From positions 930,001-994,000 of the forward strand of contig NZ_JAEDAE010000001.1 in the NCBI RefSeq assembly GCF_016056375.1: DNA of 64,000 bases, written 5' to 3'. The position numbers and the translations under genes were made by a program. The notes below the pieces were generated by a model. That model had not been told where the DNA came from, ran no database searches, and saw only the letters and a list, made by a program, of their open reading frames with translations. The stretch is from Hymenobacter negativus. GTDB lineage: Bacteria; Bacteroidota; Bacteroidia; Cytophagales; Hymenobacteraceae. Positions 53,111 through 62,833 of the stretch are shown piece by piece. Position 1 is the stretch's first letter, and each line of letters opens with the position of its first letter.

Positions 53111-53692
53111 TCAGCGCACGCCCTGCGCGGGAAAGCGCCCCGACTTAGTGCGGTAAAATGCCTTGATTTTGGCTTCATCGGCCTCATAGTCGCCCGTGGG
53201 CCACACGGCTTCGCCAATACCGGCTTCCTTTTTGGCATAGTCCAGGTAGCCCAGCCGAATGGGCACGTGCGCGCCCAGCGCGGCAAAATAGTAGCCCTTG
53301 CGCCAGCGCGGCTGGTAGGCGCGGGTGCCCTCCGGCGTAATGAGAATCACCAGCTCGTCGTGCTCATCAAATAGCTTCACCATGCCATCCACGAGGCTAT
53401 TGTTACGGCTGCGGTCCACGGCCAGGCCGCCGATGGCCTTCACCAGCCAGCCCAGCGCCCAGTTTTCGGTCCACTCCTTTTTCACGGTGAAGCGCACGGG
53501 CACGCCCATCAAATAAAAAGCGGCCCGGGCCAGGATGATGTCCCAGTTGCTGGTATGCGGGGCCGCAATCATCATGCTTTTCTTAATGTCGGGGTTATGA
53601 ATCTCGCCCAGGTGCCAGCCGGCCACGCCGAACACGAGCTTGGCCATGGCATACCAGAAAGGGGATTTCGAACGAGCAGACTCAGGAGACAT
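53111..53692 (-). CDS. 1-acylglycerol-3-phosphate acyltransferase-like (PlsC domain)
   Basis: 193 residues from the ATG at 53692 (MSPESARSKSPFWYAMAKLV). An upstream in-frame start at 53731 is less likely. The HX4D motif APHTSNWD (H46, D51) and the LITPEGTRAY motif mark the PlsC/LPLAT family, which acylates lysophosphatidate at the inner membrane. A hydrophobic segment at about 12-27 and a longer gap than usual between the motifs fit a shorter LPLAT subtype, whose exact acceptor cannot be set. A small gap separates it from the patatin gene on the same strand. Confidence 0.9.
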   Translation of the reverse strand: MSPESARSKSPFWYAMAKLVFGVAGWHLGEIHNPDIKKSMMIAAPHTSNWDIILARAAFYLMGVPVRFTVKKEWTENWALGWLVKAIGGLAVDRSRNNSLVDGMVKLFDEHDELVILITPEGTRAYQPRWRKGYYFAALGAHVPIRLGYLDYAKKEAGIGEAVWPTGDYEADEAKIKAFYRTKSGRFPAQGVR

Positions 53693-53818
53693 CAGTGTAG
53701 TAGCGCAAGGATAGATGAATAAAACGGCCAAAACAGCGACGCAGCTGTTAGGTTCCCCATCAATGGGAGTGCAAAGATGGGCAATTGGTCCAGAATAGCA
53801 TTCAGGAGCCGCCCGCGC

Positions 53819-54631
53819 CTACAGCAGCGCCTGCAAGGCCTCGGCCTGCCCCATGGCATAGCGGTAGCCGATGTCGAACAGCTCAGGGCCGCGCTTGTAA
53901 CTCAGGGGGCGGTAATGGCGTAGCTCGGGCGGCTCCAGCAGTAAGTCGCACTGGCTTTTGCGGGCCGCTGTATTGGCGTTGATGGCCAGGTGCAGGGTGC
54001 GCTCGATGAGGCGGCGGAAGGTGGGAATGCGGGCTTCAGGGTTGATGGGGTTGCAGTGCACGCCCACCACGCGCAGGTTGGTTTGGCCCAGCAGCGGCTC
54101 CACGGGCAGGTTGTTGAGCAGGCCGCCGTCCACCAGCTGCCGGCCCTGGTACTCTACCGGCCGGTAAATTATCGGCACCGCCGACGAGGCCAACAGCGGC
54201 GGCAGCAACGCCCCCGAGTTGAAATACACCGACTCGCCCACCATCAAATCGGTGGCCACCAGCGTCAGCGGCCGGCTCAAATCTTCGAAGTTGACCGTGC
54301 TGCCCAAGTGCCGGGCCAGCAGCTGCTCCACCGCATCTAAGTGCAGCAGCCCAAACCGGCTGAACGCCGGCCGCGTGAGCCGAAACACATTGGTGCCCAG
54401 CAGCAACCGCAGAATCTCGCGCGGCGCAAAGCCCGCCGCGTAAAACACGCTGGCAATGGCCCCCGAACTCACGCCCGCCAGCTGCGCCACCGGCAGTTGC
54501 AGTTCATCAAGCGCGGCCAACACGCCCAAGTGCGCAATACCCCGCGCCCCGCCGCCCGATAGTGCCAATCCTAGCTGCGGATTGGCGGGTTGGTGGATTG
54601 GCGGGTTGGGAGAATCGTAAGGAGGATGCAC
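53819..54631 (-). CDS. Patatin-like phospholipase
   Basis: 270 residues from a GTG start. The nucleotide-binding-like oxyanion motif SGGGARGIAHLGV (GGGxRG) and the nucleophile motif GVSSG (GxSxG) are followed by the catalytic Asp in LVDGGLLNN (DGG). These define patatin lipases, which hydrolyse acyl groups of phospholipids. No signal peptide is clear; the N-terminal 20 residues (YDSPNPPIHQPANPQ) come from two near-identical 15-base repeats at about 54572-54606. It is followed on the same strand by the PlsC-like gene, suggesting phospholipid turnover. Confidence 0.92.
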   Translation of the reverse strand: MHPPYDSPNPPIHQPANPQLGLALSGGGARGIAHLGVLAALDELQLPVAQLAGVSSGAIASVFYAAGFAPREILRLLLGTNVFRLTRPAFSRFGLLHLDAVEQLLARHLGSTVNFEDLSRPLTLVATDLMVGESVYFNSGALLPPLLASSAVPIIYRPVEYQGRQLVDGGLLNNLPVEPLLGQTNLRVVGVHCNPINPEARIPTFRRLIERTLHLAINANTAARKSQCDLLLEPPELRHYRPLSYKRGPELFDIGYRYAMGQAEALQALL

Positions 54632-54694
54632 GCGCTTTGCTGTCGGGTTTTGTCCTGATACGTAATTACGCTCCCCCTACGCCAACTTACCAAC

Positions 54695-55543
54695 TCACAA
54701 ATCTGCCACCCGCAGGGTCTGGTCCAGGCGCACGCCTTTGTCGGTCAGGGCCACGGTGCAGGCTTCGTTGGTGGGGTCGTGTTCCAGCAGCAGTACCCAG
54801 TTTTCTTCGGCGGCGCGGCGCAGCACGGCTTCTTTTTCGGGCATCGTGAGGAGCGGGCGTACGTCGTAGCTCATCACGTAGGGTAGCGGAATGTGGGCGG
54901 CGCTGGGCAACAAATCGGCCATGAAAGCCAGCGTGCGGCCTTTATAATCCAGCACGGGCACCATCATTTTCTCAGTATGCCCGTCGGCCACAATGATTTC
55001 GCGTAACTGTGGCAGCGCATCGGGCACCCCTTTTTGCAGGTCGATGAATTTCAAATGCCCGCTTTCCTGAATCGGCAGAATATTATCCTTCAGAAAGCTG
55101 GCCTTTTCGCGCGGGTTAGGCGTCACGGCCCAGTCCCAGTGCGCCTCGTTGCTCCAGTAGATGGCATTGGGAAAAGCCAGTTGCAGCGCACCATCGGGCC
55201 GGCGCTGCACCGAGCCACCGCAGTGGTCAAAGTGCAGATGCGTCAGAAAAACATCGGTAATGTCGGCGCTGGTGAAGCCCAGCTTGCGCAGCGACTTTTC
55301 CAGCGTGTCGTCGCCATGCAGGTAAAAATGTCCCCGGAATTTCTCGTCCTGCTTATCACCAATGCCGTTGTCGATGAGCAGCAGCCGGCCGCCGTCCTCA
55401 ATCAGCAGGCAGCGCATGGCCCAAGTGCACATGTTGTTGGCATCGGGCGGGTTCAGCTTCTGCCACATGCTTTTGGGCACCACGCCAAACATGGCGCCGC
55501 CATCAAGCTTGAAAAGGCCGGTATCGAGGGTGTGAACTTTCAT
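54695..55543 (-). CDS. MBL-fold metallohydrolase
   Basis: 282 residues. The beta-lactamase-fold metal motif THLHFDHCGG (HxHxDH) is followed by the IVADGHTEKMMVPVLDYKGR stretch with a His ligand, and FMADLLPSAAHIPLPYVMSY, which provides the bridging Asp and the last His. The broad family includes quorum-quenching lactonases and diverse hydrolases; length and motifs fit the lactonase-like subgroup, but substrate is not predictable. No signal peptide. It is 102 bases downstream of accA on the same strand and could share its promoter. Confidence 0.9.
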   Translation of the reverse strand: MKVHTLDTGLFKLDGGAMFGVVPKSMWQKLNPPDANNMCTWAMRCLLIEDGGRLLLIDNGIGDKQDEKFRGHFYLHGDDTLEKSLRKLGFTSADITDVFLTHLHFDHCGGSVQRRPDGALQLAFPNAIYWSNEAHWDWAVTPNPREKASFLKDNILPIQESGHLKFIDLQKGVPDALPQLREIIVADGHTEKMMVPVLDYKGRTLAFMADLLPSAAHIPLPYVMSYDVRPLLTMPEKEAVLRRAAEENWVLLLEHDPTNEACTVALTDKGVRLDQTLRVADL

Positions 55544-55645
55544 TTTGAAGGGTATGAGGGTGGGAAGGTAGGGGGCAGGAGGTTTGAGGGATAATGATGC
55601 AATAGTACTTCAACTCCTACCCTCCTACCCCCACAGCTTCTTACC

Positions 55646-56593
55646 CTACTCTACCACCACGCCCATCGCCGAGAACTTGTCAATGCGCTGCGAAATCCGG
55701 TCTTCCACCGAAATCGCGCTCAGTTCCTTCAGCGTCTTGAGCAGCGTGCCTTTCAGGGTTTCAATCATGCGCTCGGGGTCGGTGTGGGCTCCGCCCAGCG
55801 GCTCTTTCACAATGCCATCGACCAGGCCCGCCGATTTCATGTCGGTGGCCGTGAGCTTGAGCGCCTCGGCCGCCTGCTCCTTATAGTCCCAGGAGCGCCA
55901 CAGAATGCTGCTGCACGACTCCGGCGAAATAACGGAGTACCAGGTGTTTTCCAGCATTAGTACCCGGTCGCCAATGGCAATACCTAACGCCCCACCGCTC
56001 GCCCCCTCGCCGATAATGACGCAGATAACCGGCACCTTCAGCATAAACATCTCCTTGAGGTTACGGGCAATGGCTTCGCCCTGCCCCCGCTCCTCGGCCT
56101 CCAGGCCGGGAAATGCGCCGGGCGTGTCAATCAGCGTCACCACCGGCACGTTGAACTTCTCGGCCAGCTTCATCAGGCGCAGGGCCTTGCGGTAACCTTC
56201 GGGGTTGGGCATCCCAAAGTTGCGATACTGCCGCTGCTTGGTGTTATGGCCCTTCTGCTGACCGATGAACATGACGGTCTGCCCGTCAATCTCGCCGAAA
56301 CCGCCTACCATGGCCTTGTCGTCGCTCACGGTGCGGTCGCCGTGCAACTCCACGAACTTTTCGGCCATGCCTTCTATGTAATCTAAGGTATAAGGCCGCT
56401 CCGGGTGGCGCGAAAGCTGCACCCGCTGCCAGCGCGTGAGGTTGGCGTAGGTTTCCTTTTTGAGGTCTTTAATGCGTTTTTCCAGCGCCGCGACGGCTTC
56501 GCCTACTTCCACGTCGCTGTCGGCAGCGAGTTTCTGCATTTCAAGAAGTTTACCTTCGAGGGCGGCGATGGGTTGTTCAAAATCGAGGAGCAT
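55646..56593 (-). CDS. accA: Acetyl-CoA carboxylase carboxyltransferase subunit alpha
   Basis: 315 residues from the ATG at 56593, giving [20 protein letters not shown] as in relatives; the upstream TTG at 56614 is rejected. [40 protein letters not shown] and [20 protein letters not shown] are the crotonase-fold carboxyl-transferase signatures of AccA. It moves the carboxyl group from biotin to acetyl-CoA in the first step of fatty acid synthesis. A -7 element lies at 56709-56716. Confidence 0.97.
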   Translation of the reverse strand: MLLDFEQPIAALEGKLLEMQKLAADSDVEVGEAVAALEKRIKDLKKETYANLTRWQRVQLSRHPERPYTLDYIEGMAEKFVELHGDRTVSDDKAMVGGFGEIDGQTVMFIGQQKGHNTKQRQYRNFGMPNPEGYRKALRLMKLAEKFNVPVVTLIDTPGAFPGLEAEERGQGEAIARNLKEMFMLKVPVICVIIGEGASGGALGIAIGDRVLMLENTWYSVISPESCSSILWRSWDYKEQAAEALKLTATDMKSAGLVDGIVKEPLGGAHTDPERMIETLKGTLLKTLKELSAISVEDRISQRIDKFSAMGVVVE

Positions 56594-56708
56594 GAGCGGC
56601 GAATGGCTTGGCAAGTGAGTAGGAAGGCGAAAATAGCGGGTAGCAGCGGTCTAAACAGGGCTTGCGCCCGCCACCACCGCTCCTAAATACAGTGGGCGCG
56701 GCGGTTGG

Positions 56709-56716
56709 CAAAGGTA
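56709..56716 (-). promoter_or_regulatory. Candidate -7 element for accA, with nearby palindrome
   Basis: The minus strand reads TACCTTTG, an exact match, giving a leader of about 110 nt. Seven bases upstream lies CTGCCG-TTG-CGGCAG (56723-56737), a 6-bp inverted repeat at the -33 region that could be an operator. The rest of the 302-base gap before the tRNAs shows no other feature. Confidence 0.55.
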
Positions 56717-56841
56717 AAACATCTGCCGTTGCGGCAGTGCCAGAAAAATAATCAGGCTGATAAACAACTCCCAAGCTCCAAAATGAGGCAGATTCGAGAA
56801 AAATATTGGCCTCATCCTTGCGGTTGGCAATTTCTTTCCCC

Positions 56842-56849
56842 TACCTTTG
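56842..56849 (+). promoter_or_regulatory. Candidate -7 element for the tRNA-Asp gene
   Basis: TACCTTTG, an exact consensus match, with a TTG at 56818-56820 about 21 bases upstream as -33 element. Transcription would begin about 40 bases before the first tRNA. Confidence 0.6.
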
Positions 56850-56895
56850 TGTCACCAAAGCGGAAAAGCACACGGCTTCTCCACTTGAGACAAAC

Positions 56896-56969
56896 GGTTT
56901 GGTAGTTCAGTTGGTTAGAATGCCGCCCTGTCACGGCGGAGGTCGCGGGTTCGAGTCCCGTCCAGACCG
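56896..56969 (+). tRNA. tRNA-Asp (anticodon GTC), copy 1
   Basis: A 74-base cloverleaf: acceptor GGTTTGG/CCAGACC with discriminator G, D-arm GTTCAGTTGGTTAGAAT, anticodon stem CCGCC/GGCGG around CTGTCAC (anticodon GTC), and T-arm GCGGG-TTCGAGT-CCCGT. CCA is not encoded. It is followed by its own terminator at 56983. Confidence 0.97.
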
Positions 56970-56982
56970 CTACCGTTTGTAG

Positions 56983-57016
56983 AAAAGGCCGTTTCCAATA
57001 CGGAAACGGCCTTTTT
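56983..57016 (+). terminator. Terminator of tRNA-Asp copy 1
   Basis: AAAAGGCCGTTTCC (56983-56996) pairs perfectly with 57002-57015 around AATAC; a T-run follows. Confidence 0.94.
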
Positions 57017-57104
57017 ATTTCTCTATTACGACAAGGCAAGATTTTGTCAGCTTGTTTTGTCGCCTCAGTTATGGAAGAGCATTCGGCTTTTCCACAAGAC
57101 AAAC

Positions 57105-57178
57105 GGTTTGGTAGTTCAGTTGGTTAGAATGCCGCCCTGTCACGGCGGAGGTCGCGGGTTCGAGTCCCGTCCAGACCG
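57105..57178 (+). tRNA. tRNA-Asp (anticodon GTC), copy 2
   Basis: Identical in all 74 bases to copy 1, 209 bases downstream. The shared block also includes flanking AGACAAAC upstream and CTACCGTTTGTAGAAAAGGCC downstream, so the unit arose by tandem duplication. The upstream region has no exact -7 match, so this copy may rely on read-through or an unrecognised promoter. Confidence 0.97.
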
Positions 57179-57191
57179 CTACCGTTTGTAG

Positions 57192-57226
57192 AAAAGGCCA
57201 TTTCCTTATCGGAAATGGCCTTTTTT
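57192..57226 (+). terminator. Terminator of tRNA-Asp copy 2
   Basis: AAAAGGCCATTTCC (57192-57205) pairs perfectly with 57211-57224 around TTATC; T-run follows. Relative to the copy 1 hairpin, one base pair has changed from G-C to A-T on both arms. Confidence 0.94.
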
Positions 57227-57610
57227 ATTACCCAAACGATAAATTTTATTGGATAATAAAAGTCCCTCGGCCGAAGAGGGCGGGCGCGCCATGCAATTAC
57301 CTATTCTAGCTCTGAATGCAACAATTAGGGTTAGCCAAGCCCTGGTTTACTCATCAACGGGTCGAAAACCGTAACAATCGGGTGATTCTTACCTTCCGCG
57401 ATAGTTGGGGTGGCCAACCTTTGCAGCAGTATACTTGCGCTGCACAAGACGTTTATGTGTAGCGGTGCATGCCAGAAAAATATAACGCTTCAACAACCAA
57501 CGCGTTCCGGGCATGTAATAAGCTTCCCTTACCTGCTCTGGTGGTAGACCGTTTTTTAACTGAAAACACTTCAACAATCTGATTGAAGTTTATAATTATT
57601 GGTTTGATTC
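57227..57610. other. Gene-poor stretch after the tRNAs
   Basis: 384 bases with lower GC than the neighbours. Two short frames exist (57316-57462 plus, 48 aa; 57389-57577 minus, 62 aa), but neither resembles a known family. It lies directly before an aldo/keto reductase remnant and is best read as decayed sequence. Confidence 0.55.
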
Positions 57611-58812
<1,202 letters not shown>

Positions 58813-58843
58813 GAATGCCGGTGGTCGGAGATATTAATTTTCG

Positions 58844-59014
58844 GTCCTCATTGCCGAGCGGGTTATCAGCGAAGCCAAGGCGCTGCTGCACCACCCCGAC
58901 TGAGACGTGACCGCCGTCGGCTACGGCTTGGGCTTCGGGTATGCTTCCTGTATCAACATCTTTTTCAAGAAGCATACCGGCAGCACGCCGCTGGCTTTTC
59001 GCAAGGCTGTTTGA
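58844..59014 (+). pseudogene. C-terminal remnant of an AraC-family regulator with in-frame stop
   Basis: The frame encodes VLIAERVISEAKALLHHPD, a TGA at 58901-58903, then DVTAVGYGLGFGYASCINIF and FKKHTGSTPLAFRKAV, ending at TGA 59012. This matches the second half of the AraC double HTH. The interrupting TGA stands where homologues have Trp (TGG), a one-base change. The N-terminal domain and first HTH are absent. It follows the intact aldo/keto reductase by 31 bases, a common regulator-reductase pairing that has decayed here. Confidence 0.85.
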
Positions 59015-59321
59015 TAAGTAAAAGCATTTGAATGCGCTGGAAGCACCCGCGTGGCCGGCCGTTACTGCTATCCATCTGCAACCTTGCCTGTTCACTTCTC
59101 ATCACGCCGGGCAAGTTACTGAAGGTGCTGAAGCGGCTGATTGTCTAAAAGAAACTGGTGCCATCTGGTTGAAAGCCCGGACATGGGCCCACTTACATCA
59201 TGGCATAGGGACATCTTTTTCACGTGGGTGGTTCTGCCCGCAGCCGACTTTGCCATTCGGGGCGAACGTGGGATAGCCTTGTCGTTTGCGTATTTCGCGG
59301 AGCGAACCTTGAAATCCGAGC
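59015..59321. other. Gene-poor stretch before the esterase gene
   Basis: 307 bases following the AraC remnant. Short open frames in several phases do not resemble known proteins and no repeat or RNA signature is seen. Probably further decayed sequence plus the esterase promoter. Confidence 0.5.
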
Positions 59322-60374
59322 ATGAAAAACCTGATGCTATTCCTGTTGCTGCCTTTGTTCAGCCACCACCGGCTCAGCGCCCAGCCCGGGCCCGTGCCGG
59401 CCGGGCGCGTAGTCGTCACCTACCTCGACTCGAAGCTGCTGCGCAATAACCCTGGCGGCGAAAACGCACGCCGCCGCGTGAGCGTGTACCTGCCCGCCGG
59501 CTACGATGCCAGCCCGCAGCAGCGCTACCCTGTGCTTTACTACCTGCACGGCTTCACCTGGAACGACAGCCTGATTTTCAACAAAGACGGCATGAAGGAC
59601 CTGCTCGACCAAGCCATTGCCGAGAAGCAAATCCGTCCCATCATCGTGGTGGTGCCCAATGAGCAGACGCGCTTTGGCGGCAGTTGGTACGTGAACTCCG
59701 CCACCAACGGCCCGTGGGCCGATTTCACGGCCAGGGAACTGGTGAGTTTCATCGACCAGCAGTTTCGGACGCTGGCCCGGCCCGGCAGCCGGGGCCTGGC
59801 CGGGCACTCCATGGGCGGCGGCGGCACGCTGCGGCTTGCCCTGCAATACCCCGGTCCCTGGGCAGCGGCCTACGCCCTGAGCCCGGCTCTGGTGGGGCCG
59901 CACCCCAGCTACCTGCCCGGCCCGGGCCTGCCCGTGGCCCTGCGCGCCGCCGGCCCGGCAGGCCTGCAAGGCAGCCATCCGGCGCAGTCGACGGTGGCAG
60001 TGGCCCGGGCCTTCTCGGCCAATCCGAAGGCGTTGCCGTTCGGGGCCGATTTGCCCGGCTCGCTGGGGGCCGACAGCTTGGCCCGGCGCGATGCCGCGCT
60101 CACGCGCTGGGTGGCGGCCACCCCTACCTACTTGCTGCCCACGCACACCGCCAGCCTGCGGCAGCTGCGGGCGCTGGCCTTCGATTGGGGCGCGCAGGAC
60201 GAGGTGCTCCACATCCCGCCCACCTGCCGCACGTTCAGCCAGTGGCTCAGCTCCTATGGCATCCGCCACACGGCCGAAGAATACGAGGGCACCCACGGCA
60301 GCCGCATCATGGGCCACGAGGGGCGCATATTCCGGCACGTACTGCCGTTTTTCGATAAGCACCTGGATTTTTAG
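59322..60374 (+). CDS. Secreted alpha/beta-hydrolase esterase (esterase D-like)
   Basis: 350 residues. MKNLMLFLLLPLFSHHRLSA is a signal peptide. The fold shows VSVYLPAGYDASPQQRYPVL, YYLHGFTWNDS (oxyanion HG), IIVVVPNEQTRFGGSWY, and the nucleophile GHSMGG with S163. A catalytic His is probable in EEYEGTHGSRIMGHEG near the end. The family (PF00756-like) includes ferulic and acetylxylan esterases and S-formylglutathione hydrolases; being secreted it is more likely a polysaccharide or lipid esterase. Its nearness to xylAB (inference) would fit hemicellulose use. Confidence 0.88.
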   Translation: MKNLMLFLLLPLFSHHRLSAQPGPVPAGRVVVTYLDSKLLRNNPGGENARRRVSVYLPAGYDASPQQRYPVLYYLHGFTWNDSLIFNKDGMKDLLDQAIAEKQIRPIIVVVPNEQTRFGGSWYVNSATNGPWADFTARELVSFIDQQFRTLARPGSRGLAGHSMGGGGTLRLALQYPGPWAAAYALSPALVGPHPSYLPGPGLPVALRAAGPAGLQGSHPAQSTVAVARAFSANPKALPFGADLPGSLGADSLARRDAALTRWVAATPTYLLPTHTASLRQLRALAFDWGAQDEVLHIPPTCRTFSQWLSSYGIRHTAEEYEGTHGSRIMGHEGRIFRHVLPFFDKHLDF

Positions 60375-60440
60375 CCTTGCAAAATCCCTGCTTTGTTGAA
60401 ATAGTTTTGGGCATCTGTGGCTTTTGCCCAACCCGAGAAC

Positions 60441-60466
60441 TCATGCTAAGCGGAGTCGAAGCATGA
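60441..60466. repeat. Single arm-like remnant of the GTCATGC palindrome family
   Basis: TCATGCT ... AGCATGA forms a 7-bp stem around a GAGTCGA-type core, resembling one end of the 18141 and 39705 elements, without a partner arm nearby. It lies 66 bases after the esterase stop codon. Confidence 0.5.
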
Positions 60467-60522
60467 CGTGCTTCTATTAGCCGAAGCCATCTATCCGAAG
60501 CCATCCTTCCACAATTTCTCCA

Positions 60523-61380
60523 ATGAAACTCATCCGCTACGGCCAGCCCGGCCACGAGAAGCCGGGCGTCATCATCCAAGACCAAATGTTCGACGTTTCG
60601 GCCTTTGGCGAAGATTACAACGAAACATTTTTCACCACCAATGGCCTGCAACGGCTCGCCGAATTCCTGCAAGCGCACGAAGGCCGGCTGGCGCCCATTG
60701 CCGCCGGCGAGCGCCTCGGCCCGCCCGTGGCGCGGCCCTCCAAAATCCTGTGCATCGGCCTGAACTACGCCGACCACGCCCGCGAAACCGGGGCCACGCC
60801 GCCCCCCGAGCCGGTGCTGTTTATGAAATCGACCACGGCCTACGTGGGGCCGAATGACGACCTCATTATTCCCAAAAACTCGACGAAAACCGACTGGGAA
60901 GTGGAGCTGGCCGTGGTCATCGGCAAGCGCGCCTCTTACATCTCGGAGGCTGATGCGCCCGCCTGCATTGCCGGCTACGCGCTGCATAACGACGTATCGG
61001 AACGCGAGTTTCAGCTGGAACGCAGCGGCACCTGGGACAAGGGAAAGGGCTGCGACACATTTGCGCCCGTCGGCCCGTTCCTGGCCACGCCCGATGAAAT
61101 CGGCGATGTCAACAACCTGCGCCTCTGGCTCTCGGTGAACGGCCAGATGATGCAGGACGGCACCACTGCCAACCTCATTTTCAAGATTCCCTTCTTGATT
61201 TCTTACCTCAGCCAATTCATGACGCTGCTGCCCGGCGACATCATCTCGACCGGTACGCCCGCTGGCGTGGGCCTGGGCATGAAACCGCCCGTATACCTGA
61301 AGCCCGGCGACATAGTGGAGTTGGGAATCGACGGCCTCGGCGCCTCGCGCCAGGAGGTAAAAGCCTATGCGCCAGCGTAG
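60523..61380 (+). CDS. Fumarylacetoacetate hydrolase-family protein
   Basis: 285 residues. SKILCIGLNYADHARETGAT, PVLFMKSTTAYVGPNDDLII, TDWEVELAVVIGKRASYISE (Glu metal ligands), YALHNDVSEREFQ and LPGDIISTGTPAGVGLGMKP are the motifs of the short FAH superfamily. Members act on 2-keto acids, for example 2,4-diketo-3-deoxy-L-fuconate or 2-hydroxyhepta-2,4-diene-1,7-dioate. The exact reaction is not set by sequence alone. It is distinct from the full-length fahA at 18308 and shares a terminator with xylA. Confidence 0.93.
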   Translation: MKLIRYGQPGHEKPGVIIQDQMFDVSAFGEDYNETFFTTNGLQRLAEFLQAHEGRLAPIAAGERLGPPVARPSKILCIGLNYADHARETGATPPPEPVLFMKSTTAYVGPNDDLIIPKNSTKTDWEVELAVVIGKRASYISEADAPACIAGYALHNDVSEREFQLERSGTWDKGKGCDTFAPVGPFLATPDEIGDVNNLRLWLSVNGQMMQDGTTANLIFKIPFLISYLSQFMTLLPGDIISTGTPAGVGLGMKPPVYLKPGDIVELGIDGLGASRQEVKAYAPA

Positions 61381-61402
61381 CGGACAGCCCTCGAAAGCGC
61401 AG

Positions 61403-61452
61403 AAAAGCGGGCTCCCCCACCCTTGGTTTGCTGGTGAGGAAGCCCGCTTTTT
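61403..61452. terminator. Bidirectional terminator between FAH-family gene and xylA
   Basis: AAAAGCGGGCT (61403-61413) pairs perfectly with 61441-61451; CCCACC/GGTGAGG pairs inside. A and T runs flank both sides. Confidence 0.88.
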
Positions 61453-61466
61453 CAGCCTGATTCCGC

Positions 61467-62789
61467 CTAAATATATCGGTTAATCAGGTTCTCCAGATAC
61501 TCCTGGCGGCCGCTGGTCACAGCCGGTTCGCCGTTGGCGGCGGCGTAGTTGCGCAACTGTTCCAGCGTAAGCTGGCCCTGGGCAAACTGCTGGCCCACGC
61601 CCGCGTCGAACGAGGCGTAGCGCTGCTGGCGGATTTGCTTATAATCAGATTTTTGCAGCACGTTATCAGCTGTAATCAGCGCCCGGGCAAACAAGTCCAT
61701 CCCACCGATATGAGCGTGGAACAGGTCCTGCACATCGGTGGAGTTGCGGCGGATTTTGGCGTCGAAATTGATGCCACCGCCTTGCAGGCCGCCCGCTTCG
61801 AGCAGCACTAGCATGGCCTCGGTCAGCTCGTAGATGTCGTTCGGGAACTGGTCGGTATCCCAGCCATTCTGGTAGTCGCCGCGGTTGGCGTCCATGCTGC
61901 CCAGCATCCCGGCATCGGCCGCTACCTGCAACTCGTGCTGGAAGGTATGGCCGGCCAGGGTGGCGTGGTTCACCTCCAGGTTCAGCTTGAAATCGTCGAG
62001 CAAATCGTACTGCCGCAGGAAGCCGATGACGGTGGCCGCATCGTAGTCATACTGGTGCTTGGTGGGTTCCATCGGCTTGGGCTCGATGAAGAAATTGCCC
62101 TTGAAGCCCTGCTGGCGAGCGTAGTCGCGGGCCGTGTGCAGGAAGCGGGCAAAATGCTCCTGCTCACGCTGCATGTTAGTGTTCAGCAATGACATATACC
62201 CCTCGCGGCCGCCCCAGAACACGTAGTTTTCGCCGCCCAGCGCGATGGTCGCGTCGATGGCGGCCTTCACCTGGGCCGCACCGTGGGCCAGCACGTGGAA
62301 ATCGGGGTTGGTAGCCGCGCCGTTCATGTAGCGGCGGTGCGAAAACAGATTAGCCGTGCCCCAGAGCAGCTTCAGGCCGGTTTCCTGCTGCTTTTGCCGG
62401 GCGTACTCGGTCAGGGTGTGGAGGCGGCGCTCGTTGTCGGCCACGTCGTTGGTATAGTCTACCACGTCCACATCGTGAAAGCAATAGTAGGGCAGGTTGA
62501 GTTTGGAGAGAAACTCAAACGCGGCGTCCATTTTCGCCTTGGCCCGGGCGATGGGGTCTTTCTCCGAATCCCAGGGAAACAGGTGCGTGGGCTCGCCAAA
62601 CGGGTCGGCGCCGGAGCCGTTGAACGAGTGCCAGTAGGCCCCGGCAAAGCGCAGCCAATCCTTCATTGGCTTGCCGGCCACCACCCGCCCGGCATCATAC
62701 CAGCGGAAAGCGAAGGGATTATCAGATTCCAGTCCCTCAAACTTAATTTGAGGAATATCAGCGAACAGCGTTTTGGCGGTTAAGCTCAT
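61467..62789 (-). CDS. xylA: Xylose isomerase
   Basis: 440 residues from the ATG at 62789 ([20 protein letters not shown]); a 36-codon upstream extension is Ala/Val-rich and rejected. It converts D-xylose to D-xylulose with two divalent metals. Motifs include [30 protein letters not shown] (catalytic His), [56 protein letters not shown] and [19 protein letters not shown] (metal ligands). It is a class II isomerase by length. xylB is 44 bases upstream on the same strand. Confidence 0.97.
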   Translation of the reverse strand: MSLTAKTLFADIPQIKFEGLESDNPFAFRWYDAGRVVAGKPMKDWLRFAGAYWHSFNGSGADPFGEPTHLFPWDSEKDPIARAKAKMDAAFEFLSKLNLPYYCFHDVDVVDYTNDVADNERRLHTLTEYARQKQQETGLKLLWGTANLFSHRRYMNGAATNPDFHVLAHGAAQVKAAIDATIALGGENYVFWGGREGYMSLLNTNMQREQEHFARFLHTARDYARQQGFKGNFFIEPKPMEPTKHQYDYDAATVIGFLRQYDLLDDFKLNLEVNHATLAGHTFQHELQVAADAGMLGSMDANRGDYQNGWDTDQFPNDIYELTEAMLVLLEAGGLQGGGINFDAKIRRNSTDVQDLFHAHIGGMDLFARALITADNVLQKSDYKQIRQQRYASFDAGVGQQFAQGQLTLEQLRNYAAANGEPAVTSGRQEYLENLINRYI

Positions 62790-62833
62790 GCGATGAGGGA
62801 AATAAGGCAGATGTTGAATACTGATTAGTAGAA

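Noticed and set aside
56812..57102. 96-codon minus-strand frame with GLEPATSAVTGRHSNQLNYQ
   Set aside because: This is the translated reverse complement of a tRNA-Asp gene, a known source of false hypothetical proteins in databases.
57316..57462. 48-codon frame (MQQLGLAKPWFTHQRVE...)
   Set aside because: No family resemblance and sits in a decayed region; kept only as part of the gene-poor stretch.
57389..57577. 62-codon minus-strand frame
   Set aside because: No resemblance to any protein family, overlaps another short frame.
59141..59449. 102-codon frame before and within the esterase gene
   Set aside because: Overlaps the esterase start in another phase; its tail is the Arg/Pro-rich pattern typical of shadows.
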